Shown here: positions 29,163-39,186 of the stretch, piece after piece | Layout of the letters: the number at the start of each line of letters is the position of its first letter | Numbering within the stretch: position 1 is the stretch's first letter | Source: Pseudomonas protegens | GTDB lineage: Bacteria > Pseudomonadota > Gammaproteobacteria > Pseudomonadales > Pseudomonadaceae | Direction of reading: 5' to 3' | Assembly (NCBI RefSeq): GCF_003363755.1 | Contig: NZ_CP031396.1 | Coordinates: 1,736,001 to 1,800,000, forward strand | Length of the DNA: 64,000 nt | Made by a program: the position numbers and the translations under genes | The notes under the pieces: model-generated | What the model saw: only the letters and a program-made list of their open reading frames with translations | Database searches by the model: none | What the model was told of the DNA's origin: nothing

Positions 29163-30509
29163 TTACAGGGCCGGGAAGTGAATCCTGAAGGCCGCACCGC
29201 CCAAGGCTGAATCCCCCAGGGTCAACTGCGCGCCATAACTCTCGATGATGTCCTTGACCACCGCCAGGCCTATGCCCTGCCCTGGGTGCTGGCGATCAAG
29301 ACGCTCGCCACGTTGGAGAATCCGCGCCCGCTGATCGGGTGGCACACCAGGGCCATCGTCCTCCACACACAGCTCTGAGCCATCCAGAGTCTCGCGCACA
29401 CTGATGCGTACCGAGCTCAGGCACAGGCGGTAGGCGTTCTCCAGCAGGTTGCCAAGCAATTCCAGCAAGGCCCCGTGCTCGATCGGCACATAGCAGCGCT
29501 CGGGCAAATCGAAGGACACGCGCACCTGCTTGTCGCGATAGACCTTGTCCAGGGTGTCGCACAGGCTTTGCAGCACCGGCCGCAGGCGCACCTGATGACG
29601 CACCAGGCCACTTTTGCGCAGGCTGGCACGCTGCAACTGGTAGCTGATCTGCTGACTCATGCGCTCGATCTGCGCCTGCAGGACCCAGGCCTGCTCCCGA
29701 TCCTGAGGCCGTTGCGCCATGTCCTCGCTGACCCCTTGCAACACCGTCAACGGGGTTTTCAGGCTGTGGGCCAGGTCATCCAGGGAGTCGCGGTAGCGGC
29801 TACGCTGCTCGCGCTCGCTTTGCAGCAGACGGTTCAAGGAGCCGGTCAGACGCAACAGCTCTCGCGGATGCTCCTCACTGAGGCTTTGGCGGGTACCGCT
29901 CTCGATCTGGTCCAACTCCTGGCTCAAGCGTCGTAGGGCCTGCAAACCCCAGGTCAACCCCAGCCAGAGCAATGCCAGCAGCACCAGCAACGCCGCACCA
30001 AAGCCTAGATAGAGGTTTTCCCTGACCCCTTCCAGAGTCTGCTGGTACTCACGCACCGGTTGCAGTGCAACGATACTGAAAGCCGCGTTCTTGCCCCCCA
30101 ACAACTTGATCTCGACGTCGTAGACGAAGAACTCCTGGCCATTGGCTTCACGGATTCTGGCGAACTCGTTACCGCGCCCGTCGTACCGCGGCCGGTAATT
30201 GATGTTCTCTTCCTGGGTGGCCCGGGAGCGCCAGACCAGGTGCCCCTCTCGGTCATAGATGTAGCCCAGCAAGCGACTGTCGGCGAGATTGAAGCGCTCG
30301 TCCGGCAGTTGTGCGGGCATCTGCAGGCGGTTGTTTTCAATCCGCGCCGCCGAAATCAGGGTGGTGACGTCGGAAGCCAGGCGCTGCTCGATGGAGTCCT
30401 GCAGCGCCAGGCTGAAGGCCCCCTGCATGGCCGGCAGCAACGCCAGCATGAACAGCACCGCCAAGGTGGTCGCCGCCAGCATCAGCCGCAGCCGCAGCGA
30501 TCGAATCAT
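29163..30509 (-). CDS. phoQ: Sensor histidine kinase PhoQ
   Basis: Membrane sensor of low Mg2+ and cationic peptides that controls PhoP. The 448-aa product has TM1 at about residues 8-30, a periplasmic PhoQ-type sensor with the acidic patch region REANGQEFFVYDVEIKLL, TM2 around 165-190 (LGFGAALLVLLALLWLGLTW), HAMP, the PhoQ-style phospho-His box DDLAHSLKTPLTVLQG near residue 246, and ATPase motifs NLLENAYRL, EDDGPGV, GQGIGLAVV. It overlaps phoP by ATGA. A small hairpin (GCCCT-ttac-AGGGC, 29158-29171) covers its 3' end against the convergent AraC gene. Confidence 0.93.
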   Translation of the reverse strand: MIRSLRLRLMLAATTLAVLFMLALLPAMQGAFSLALQDSIEQRLASDVTTLISAARIENNRLQMPAQLPDERFNLADSRLLGYIYDREGHLVWRSRATQEENINYRPRYDGRGNEFARIREANGQEFFVYDVEIKLLGGKNAAFSIVALQPVREYQQTLEGVRENLYLGFGAALLVLLALLWLGLTWGLQALRRLSQELDQIESGTRQSLSEEHPRELLRLTGSLNRLLQSEREQRSRYRDSLDDLAHSLKTPLTVLQGVSEDMAQRPQDREQAWVLQAQIERMSQQISYQLQRASLRKSGLVRHQVRLRPVLQSLCDTLDKVYRDKQVRVSFDLPERCYVPIEHGALLELLGNLLENAYRLCLSSVRISVRETLDGSELCVEDDGPGVPPDQRARILQRGERLDRQHPGQGIGLAVVKDIIESYGAQLTLGDSALGGAAFRIHFPAL

Positions 30510-31183
30510 CGGCAGCGCTCGTTGAACAGATAGCCCAGGCCGCGCACCGTATCAATCGGCTTGAAGCCCGACGGCCCCTCCAACTTGCGCCGCAGCCGCC
30601 CCACCAGCACCTCGATGACGTTCGGATCACGCTCGTCATCGTCCGGGTACAACTGCTCCATCAGCCGGTCCTTGGCCACCACCTGCTGGTGATGGAGCAT
30701 CAGGTACTCGAGGATCCGGTATTCGTAGGCGGTCAGGGCCAGGGGTTGATCATCCATGGACGCCTGCTTGCGATTCAGGTCCAGCAGCAAAGGGCCGGCA
30801 ATGATGGTGGACTGGGTAAAACCGCTGGAACGCCGCAGCAACGCATTGAGCCGTGCATCCAGCTCTTCGAACTGAAACGGCTTGACCACATAGTCGTCGG
30901 CACCGGCGGCCAGGCCTTCGACCTTGTCCTGCCAATTGCCGCGGGCGGTGAGGATGAGGATCGGAAACGTCTTGCCACGGGCACGTAACTGACGGATCAG
31001 GTCCAGTCCGCCCATGCCGGGCAATCCCAGGTCGATCACCGCCAGGTCGTGATTGAACTGCTCGGTCTGATACAACGCCTCCTCGGCGTTCGCCACGGAC
31101 TCGACCACATGGCCACTGTCGGTGAGGCGGGTTTGCAGGTGATGGCGCAACAGCGCCTCATCTTCGACGACCAGCAACTTCAT
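30506..31183 (-). CDS. phoP: Response regulator PhoP
   Basis: OmpR-family activator of Mg2+-limitation and lipid-A-modification genes, 225 aa. The REC domain starts MKLLVVEDEALLRHHL, with phospho-Asp in DLAVIDLGLPGMGG, LTARGNW and DDYVVKPF; the winged helix includes LTAYEYRILEYLM and NVIEVLVGRLRRKLEG. The start at 31183 is the family start; the longer frame adds 28 unrelated residues. It lies downstream of oprH, as in P. aeruginosa, and the PhoP sites before oprH imply autoregulation. Confidence 0.94.
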   Translation of the reverse strand: MKLLVVEDEALLRHHLQTRLTDSGHVVESVANAEEALYQTEQFNHDLAVIDLGLPGMGGLDLIRQLRARGKTFPILILTARGNWQDKVEGLAAGADDYVVKPFQFEELDARLNALLRRSSGFTQSTIIAGPLLLDLNRKQASMDDQPLALTAYEYRILEYLMLHHQQVVAKDRLMEQLYPDDDERDPNVIEVLVGRLRRKLEGPSGFKPIDTVRGLGYLFNERCR

Positions 31184-31249
31184 AACGCTCTCCCAGGCAA
31201 AATTCGACATCTCCGAGGGCGCCCCTGCGCCCTGACGATCAATGCGCCA

Positions 31250-31282
31250 GCGCCGGACCGTGCCCAAGGCACAGTCCGGCGC
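31250..31282 (-). terminator. Hairpin between oprH and phoP
   Basis: GCGCCGGAC at 31250-31258 pairs with GTCCGGCGC at 31274-31282, with an inner TGCC/GGCA stem. There is no T run. It may attenuate read-through or shield oprH mRNA so that OprH is made in excess of PhoPQ. Confidence 0.5.
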
Positions 31283-31302
31283 GGTTCAGGCCAGGCCGCT
31301 TA

Positions 31303-31905
31303 TCAGAAAGCGTAGTTGGCCGACAGATAAGTCTGGGCACTGCTGGTAAGGCTCAAGGAACCTTGCTTGCTGCCGCCCCGCTCGCTCATCTCGGTCCCGG
31401 CATTGCTGCGCAGGTAACGGTAGCCGAGCTCTACCGAGGTATTTTGTGAAACCTGCTGCAGGACACCCGCCTGCACTCCCACCGCGTAACCGATGTCGCT
31501 ATCGCGGCTGAAGCCCGGGGATTCCTGGGTCAGCTTGGTCAAGCCGGCGGTAGCACCGCCAAACAGCTTGGTGCTGCTGGTCACCGGCAGGAACATATCG
31601 TAACTGCCCAGCAGATTTTGCTGACGCAGTTTAATGCCATTGTGAGAGCCGGAAACGTAATCGTAAGTGGCGTAGTAACGGCCCTGGTCATTCTGTTGAC
31701 CGAAACGCACACCCCAAGTGTTGTCCTTGCCGATCACACCATCGGCGTTCGGATGCCCGAGATTGCTGTTGAGCTGGCTGGATTTTTTAACCTTGTCGCT
31801 GGTCTGGCCGTAGGTCAGGCTGGCGAAGTTACTGTCAGCGGCTTGGACGGCGGCGCTGGCGCCGAGAACGGTAAAGGCCAGGATCAGTTTTTTCAATGAA
31901 GTCAT
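31303..31905 (-). CDS. oprH: Outer-membrane protein OprH
   Basis: PhoP-induced small beta-barrel that stabilises LPS when Mg2+ is scarce. At 200 aa it has the P. aeruginosa OprH length: signal peptide MTSLKKLILAFTVLGASAAVQA, then alternating strands (NFASLTYGQTSDKVKKSS, TWGVRFGQQNDQGRYYATYDYV) ending in a C-terminal Phe (YLSANYAF), the usual barrel-assembly signal. The start at 31905 follows AAAGGAAACTTCCT. First gene of oprH-phoP-phoQ, with PhoP boxes directly upstream. Confidence 0.93.
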   Translation of the reverse strand: MTSLKKLILAFTVLGASAAVQAADSNFASLTYGQTSDKVKKSSQLNSNLGHPNADGVIGKDNTWGVRFGQQNDQGRYYATYDYVSGSHNGIKLRQQNLLGSYDMFLPVTSSTKLFGGATAGLTKLTQESPGFSRDSDIGYAVGVQAGVLQQVSQNTSVELGYRYLRSNAGTEMSERGGSKQGSLSLTSSAQTYLSANYAF

Positions 31906-31947
31906 AGGAAGTTTCCTTTGCGCTATTGGCTTTTTGGGTACGGGGCT

Positions 31948-32003
31948 AGAGTAAACAGCCCGCCCTGAACTCCCCCTGAACACACTCTTAACCTCGCCTG
32001 AAC
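31948..32003 (-). promoter_or_regulatory. PhoP-box array and promoter of oprH-phoP-phoQ
   Basis: Reading leftward from 32003: GTTCAG-gcgag-GTTAAG-agtgt-GTTCAG-gggga-GTTCAG, four half-sites at exact 11-bp steps (31998, 31987, 31976, 31965). The last is followed after 11 bp by TACTCT (31948-31953), a -10 at the spacing known for PhoP class promoters, which lack a -35. This is a full double PhoP box. Confidence 0.85.
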
Positions 32004-32126
32004 CAGATCCATCTAGCTGTCTTGAGGCATTTCAACCTGCACAACGCTCTCGCCCAGCTTTCTGAGTCCCCTCTCTGCACCACACACCGCTACCCTCGAA
32101 CTCTTCAACCCGGCAAACTAGCGGCC

Positions 32127-32897
32127 ATGAATGCACTCCCCCCTCTCCCCGCTTGCTGTACCTCTCTAGATGCCTCCTGGCCCCTGCCGGAGGCCTTGCC
32201 CCATACCCTTTGGCTGAGCACTCGGTTCGATCCCGGGCAATTGGCCGCGGACGATTTCCAGCGCAGCGGCATTGAAGCGCCGCCCAACATCCAGCGCTCG
32301 GTGGCCAAGCGCCAAGCCGAATTCCTGGCCGGACGCCTGTGCGCCCGGGCCGCCCTGTGGCAACTGCAGAATGTGGATTGGGTTCCTCCGATCGGCGCCG
32401 ATCGGGCGCCGATCTGGCCCGAGCATATCTGCGGTTCCATTACCCACGGCACCGGCCGCGCCGCCGCCATCGTCGCCGACAAACAGCACTGGCGAGCCTT
32501 GGGAATAGACCTGGAAAAGCTGCTGAGCAATGAACGCGCGGCCAATCTGGCTGAGCAGATCCTCACGCCGGCGGAACTGCAACGCCGGGACCTGTTGCCC
32601 CCCGCGTTGCACGCCCTGGCGGTGACCCTGACCTTCTCGATCAAGGAAAGCCTGTACAAGACCCTGTATCCATTGGTGCACAAAAACTTCTACTTCGAAC
32701 ACGCCGAAGTACTGAAGTGGTCTCTCGAGGGCCAGGTCCGAGTGCGCCTACTGACGGACCTGAGCGATGAATGGCACCACGGCAGTGAGCTACAGGGGCA
32801 GTTCGTGGTCGAGGACAACCAGTTGCTCAGTCTGATCGCCATCAAGGCCGCCCCGCCGACAATCCTCAGCGGGGCTCCTGCTGCCGGGGCCAGCTGA
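32127..32897 (+). CDS. pcpS: 4'-phosphopantetheinyl transferase (PcpS-like)
   Basis: Transfers phosphopantetheine from CoA to carrier proteins of fatty-acid, siderophore and other NRPS/PKS pathways; in Pseudomonas PcpS is the single broad enzyme. The 256-aa product has RQAEFLAGRLCARAAL, ITHGTGRAAAIVA, the Mg-binding LGIDLEKL near residue 132, and FSIKESLYKTLYPLV near 172. It is of the EntD/Sfp type. The ATG at 32127 gives a family-like start; the extra 35 codons upstream lie in the oprH promoter. Its last 32 bp overlap the 3' end of the convergent RstB-like kinase gene. Confidence 0.88.
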   Translation: MNALPPLPACCTSLDASWPLPEALPHTLWLSTRFDPGQLAADDFQRSGIEAPPNIQRSVAKRQAEFLAGRLCARAALWQLQNVDWVPPIGADRAPIWPEHICGSITHGTGRAAAIVADKQHWRALGIDLEKLLSNERAANLAEQILTPAELQRRDLLPPALHALAVTLTFSIKESLYKTLYPLVHKNFYFEHAEVLKWSLEGQVRVRLLTDLSDEWHHGSELQGQFVVEDNQLLSLIAIKAAPPTILSGAPAAGAS

Positions 32898-34476
32898 GGC
32901 TGAAGCAGGCGCCCCCGAGGCTCTTGCTCTGGCTGATCAGGGCCCGACCGTCGTGCCAGTGGATGATTCGCCGCACGATCGACAGCCCCAGCCCATGACC
33001 GCCGGAAGCCCGGGTACGACTGTCATCCAGGCGCAGAAAAGGCGTGAAGATCTTTTCCCAGGCACTTTCCGGCACGCCGGGACCGTCATCCTCCACATCC
33101 ACCCGACAGCGCAACTGGCCCACCTGATAACTGACAGTGACCTGGGATTCCGCATGGCGCATGGCATTGCTCACCAGATTCTGCAGCGCCCGGTGCAGAT
33201 AGCGCGGCTCGGCCTCAACCCAGGCCCCGTCGCACTCGGCGTCGGACAGGCACAGCCCACGCTGGACCTTGAGGTTGGCCCGCAAGGGTGCCAGTTCGCT
33301 GATCACTTGGTTAATCAGGGCATCCAGGTCGATACGCTGGAAGTTCAAGGCCGGCGAGCCCTGTTCCAGGCGGGCATAGGTGAGCATCTCGTCCACCAGA
33401 CGATCCAGGTCCTGAATATCGTGATCCATGCCATCCAGGTACTTCTGTCGCGCCTGATCGGTATTTGCCGAAGCAATCATCTCCAGACCAAAACGCAACC
33501 GAGCCACTGGTGTACGCAACTCATGAGAGACCGCCCGCACCAGTTCGCGCTGGATCGCCAACAAGCGTTGCAAATGCTCGGCCATGCCGTTGAATGCAGC
33601 CGCCAGGCGCCCCACCGAATCCACACCACGAGCCGGCACGCGGGTTTCCAGGCTGCCCTTGGCAATTTTCGTGGCCGCCGATTCCAGGCCGCTGAGACGT
33701 CGCTCCAGTTGGCGTACCAATAAATAGACGATCAGGCCGATCAAGCTCAGGCCGAGCACGGCAATCAGCACCAGCCATTGCGGCGGATAAGGGTTCATCT
33801 GATACAGAGGGCCGATTTCCAGCACCCAGGGCGTACCCACCAACCCCGCAAATACCCGGATCGAATCACCGCCCTTGCCCAGGGCCATCACCGTATCGCC
33901 CTCGGCCACCCGTCGGCGCTGGTCCTCATCCATATCGGCGGCATCCAGGGTGGACAGGTGCATATCGAAACCAAACCCCTTGGCCTTCTTCAATGCCGCC
34001 AGGCGCTCAGGCTGCTCCGCCACCGGATACCGTACCAACTCGTCCGCCAACAGATAGATGGTTGCCCGGGCCAGTTGCTCGCTGATCTGTTGCACTTCGG
34101 CACTGAGCAGCAACTGCTCCTTCTCGTTGACCAGGCGATAGACCCGGGCGGCAAAGGGCCCGATCTGCTCCACCAGCGCCTGTCCGCGCAGCACCCGGCC
34201 ACGCTGGCTGCTGTCCAGGTCGGTCTGGTTGAAGGTCTTCAGGCTCAGGGGAATCCCCAACAGCCGCTCCCACACGGCCAAGGCGCGGCGACGCTCGATC
34301 TCGCTCATGGGCTTGAGGTTATCCGCCATCAGCGAGAAGGTGCCGTGGGCCAGTCGTTCGCGGTACTGCTCGCTGCGCACCTCGTTGAGCAGGTGCAGAG
34401 CCAGCACCCCCAGCAGCGCCACCAGGATCAGCGCGGCGCACATACCGCCATAGATCCGCAGGAAGATGGAGTTCAC
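32866..34476 (-). CDS. RstB-like sensor histidine kinase
   Basis: Inner-membrane kinase, 536 aa, larger than E. coli RstB (433 aa) because the periplasmic domain (about residues 30-230) is longer. TM1 is IYGGMCAALILVALLGVLALHLL; TM2 is PPQWLVLIAVLGLSLIGLIVYLLV; HAMP, then RAVSHELRTPVARLRFG, NLVSNAMRHA, DDGPGVPESAWEKIF and GHGLGLSIV. It overlaps its regulator gene by ATGA. P. aeruginosa PA1157-PA1158 beside nrdA is the positional match. The signal is unknown. Confidence 0.88.
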   Translation of the reverse strand: MNSIFLRIYGGMCAALILVALLGVLALHLLNEVRSEQYRERLAHGTFSLMADNLKPMSEIERRRALAVWERLLGIPLSLKTFNQTDLDSSQRGRVLRGQALVEQIGPFAARVYRLVNEKEQLLLSAEVQQISEQLARATIYLLADELVRYPVAEQPERLAALKKAKGFGFDMHLSTLDAADMDEDQRRRVAEGDTVMALGKGGDSIRVFAGLVGTPWVLEIGPLYQMNPYPPQWLVLIAVLGLSLIGLIVYLLVRQLERRLSGLESAATKIAKGSLETRVPARGVDSVGRLAAAFNGMAEHLQRLLAIQRELVRAVSHELRTPVARLRFGLEMIASANTDQARQKYLDGMDHDIQDLDRLVDEMLTYARLEQGSPALNFQRIDLDALINQVISELAPLRANLKVQRGLCLSDAECDGAWVEAEPRYLHRALQNLVSNAMRHAESQVTVSYQVGQLRCRVDVEDDGPGVPESAWEKIFTPFLRLDDSRTRASGGHGLGLSIVRRIIHWHDGRALISQSKSLGGACFSLSWPRQQEPR

Positions 34477-35195
34477 GAGGGCAATTCGGCGGCGGCTTCA
34501 GGAACGAACAGATAGCCCTTGCTGCGAATGGTCTTGATCAGCCGCGGGTGCTCCGGGTCGTCGCCGATCTTGGGCCGGATGCGCGAGATGCGCACATCGA
34601 TGGAACGGTCCTGGCCGTCATAACCTATGCCGCGCAGAGCGGTGAAGATCTCCTCACGGGACAGTATCCGCCCCGCATTCACCACCAGCAGCCACAACAG
34701 ATCGAACTCGGCACTGGTCAGCTCGATGCCGACATCGCTCAGCCATGCCTCACGCAGGGCGTTGTCCACCACCAGAGGACCGAATTGCAGGCGCCGGGTT
34801 TTCTCCTGGGCAGGCTCCGCTGCTTCGCTACGCCGCAGCAAGGCCTGGATCCGCGCCAGCAACAACCGTGGGCGTACCGGCTTGCAGACGTAGTCATCGG
34901 CCCCCAGGTCCAGGCCCATGACCTGATCCATGTCATCGGTGCGGGCGGTGAGCATGAGGATTGGCCCGTCATAGCGACCCCGGACTTTGCGACAGATACT
35001 CAGGCCGTCTTCACCGGGCAGCATCAGGTCGAGAATCACCAGGTCTGGCTGCTCGGCAATGATCCTGGCAGCAGCCCGGGCGCCGTTGCCCTCGATGGCC
35101 ACCAGCAGGCCGTTGCTTTCGAGATATTCACGGGTCAACTCAGCCAGACGCTGGTCATCCTCGACAATCAGTACCTGCCAGGCTTCTTGCTCCAC
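34473..35195 (-). CDS. RstA-like OmpR-family response regulator
   Basis: 240-aa regulator: REC with VLIVEDDQRLAELTREYLE, phospho-Asp in LVILDLMLPGEDGL, LTARTDD and DDYVCKPVRPR (the RstA-type CKPV form), then a winged helix (LTSAEFDLLWLLVVNAGRILSREEI, DRSIDVRISRIRPKIG, TIRSKGYLF). The GTG at 35195 is chosen, with GAGG about 8 bp upstream and the sequence EQEAWQVLIVEDD after it; an ATG nine codons earlier lacks a ribosome site. Regulon unknown. Confidence 0.88.
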   Translation of the reverse strand: MEQEAWQVLIVEDDQRLAELTREYLESNGLLVAIEGNGARAAARIIAEQPDLVILDLMLPGEDGLSICRKVRGRYDGPILMLTARTDDMDQVMGLDLGADDYVCKPVRPRLLLARIQALLRRSEAAEPAQEKTRRLQFGPLVVDNALREAWLSDVGIELTSAEFDLLWLLVVNAGRILSREEIFTALRGIGYDGQDRSIDVRISRIRPKIGDDPEHPRLIKTIRSKGYLFVPEAAAELPS

Positions 35196-35511
35196 GCTCG
35201 ACCTCTTTTTTATTGCCAGCATTCACTGGAAAGAAAGCACCCGTCTTTTTGTCATGAAAAAGACGGATAACCGGCCATGGAAAACGTCGCCAGCAACTCA
35301 TGGACCGCGACGGATTGTAGCAACCGGGATCGGCCCCCACACAAGCGACTAAAACGACTCGGTCAGGGGGATTTTTTGTGATAGGGTTCGCGCCCGCAAA
35401 AATCCGCCCAAGGCAATTTCAGGCGGTAAAAAACAGTGACAAACGGTTCCATGCACTAGGACTGCGGCCTGCGCGAGTTTTACCCAGTCCATACACAATT
35501 TACGCACAACC

Positions 35512-35594
35512 TTATCCACAGGCAGCACGTTGCAATCAGCCCCCAAAACGCATTATCTTGTAGCCCGCCGGCCAAAAACACCTATATCTAGGGT
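35512..35594 (+). promoter_or_regulatory. DnaA box and paired NrdR boxes before nrdA
   Basis: TTATCCACA at 35512-35520 is a perfect DnaA box. Two 16-bp imperfect palindromes follow, centred at 35555/56 (ACGCATTATCTTGTAG) and 35586/87 (CACCTATATCTAGGGT), 31 bp centre to centre. Each matches about 11 of 16 positions of the NrdR consensus ACACTATATATAGTGT; paired boxes about 31 bp apart are the known arrangement for this ATP/dATP-sensing repressor. The rest of the upstream gap (35196-35511) shows nothing else recognisable. Confidence 0.72.
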
Positions 35595-35599
35595 TTTAC

Positions 35600-35940
35600 G
35601 CAAAAAACCAAACACACTTCAGACAAGAAACTCAAGCCCTTTTCTTGCCCCGTTTGGTGGAACCAATCGCTGTTTCAGAAGACCAAGACCGCGCGTGCGG
35701 ATGGCATCGTTTTCCACCCTGTCCAGGAGAAAGCGGTACGGGTGTTGCAGCAACAAGACTGTCACCCACCAGGAATAAGGTGCCGAGCCCAGGCTCGACA
35801 CCATGACTTCGGCATGGAAGCGGCGCCAATAGCCCCCTTCCTGAACTGTCCCGAAGTCGTTATGCCCGGCCTCTGCCGGCTGTAGTGCTTCAGGACGGAA
35901 CGGTGGGCACCTCATTGGTGCCCAAACAAACATAGAGAAC
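35600..35940 (+). promoter_or_regulatory. Long structured leader of nrdA
   Basis: About 350 bp between the NrdR boxes and the nrdA ribosome site with no credible gene. Two strong hairpins: GGTG-c-CGAGCC-ca-GGCTCG-a-CACC at 35779-35802, and GGGCACC-tcatt-GGTGCCC at 35905-35923, the latter ending 20 bp before GGAG. It matches no riboswitch class I know (no B12 box seen). It could be mRNA leader structure or contain a downstream promoter. Confidence 0.4.
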
Positions 35941-35952
35941 GTGGAGACACCC

Positions 35953-38847
<2,895 letters not shown>

Positions 38848-38856
38848 GCTGAGCTG

Positions 38857-38918
38857 ACAGGCGCCCATGGCGCCTGTGCCAACCCCCGATAGGCCTGCGG
38901 CTTATCGGGGGTTTTCTT
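38857..38918 (+). terminator. Tandem terminators after nrdA
   Basis: Hairpin 1 is ACAGGCGCC-cat-GGCGCCTGT (38857-38877). Hairpin 2 is AACCCCCGATA at 38881-38891 pairing with TATCGGGGGTT at 38903-38913, followed by TTCTTTT. Confidence 0.88.
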
Positions 38919-38927
38919 TTGCCCGCA

Positions 38928-38957
38928 ACAAAGCTGTAGAAGCCGGCTTAGCGATGA
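38928..38957. repeat. Degenerate REP-like sequence
   Basis: CTGTAGAAGCCGGCTTAGCGATGA resembles the REP pattern of pseudomonads (CTGTAGGAGCCGGCTTGCCGGCGATG) with a 4-5 base loss; the arms are quoted from memory. The remaining sequence to 39135 holds nothing recognisable and no credible gene. Confidence 0.4.
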
Positions 38958-39135
38958 ACAAGCCTCCCCATCCAAGCGCTGCGCAAGCCTCAAGGACGAC
39001 TTCACTGGCAAGCCAGCCCCGACAACAAGCCAGCCACCTGCGATACAAGCTGGCACGCATGCAAAGCCCCCCCCACCAGCGCACGCCTACGAACCCACCA
39101 CCAATAAAGGAACTGGGTGGCAGCAAACAGGCATG

Positions 39136-39162
39136 AAAAAGCCCCTCATCGAGGGGCTTTTT
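39136..39162. terminator. Bidirectional terminator, flgE side
   Basis: AAAAAGCCCCTC-atc-GAGGGGCTTTTT, with A and T runs on both sides, so it works on either strand. It ends the leftward flgBCDE unit 24 bp past flgE. Confidence 0.92.
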
Positions 39163-39186
39163 GTGTAGCGCTCAAGCGAACCGGTA

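Noticed and set aside
35600..35940. Cobalamin riboswitch before nrdA
   Set aside because: No B12-box-like sequence was found; class Ia reductase does not need B12.
39049..39065. Sigma-54 promoter after nrdA
   Set aside because: TGGCAC is present, but the -12 position reads CAAA in place of TTGC, and no gene follows.
38867..39136. 89-aa frame after nrdA
   Set aside because: It crosses the nrdA terminator and a REP-like stretch, and its composition is Pro/Ala/Gln noise.
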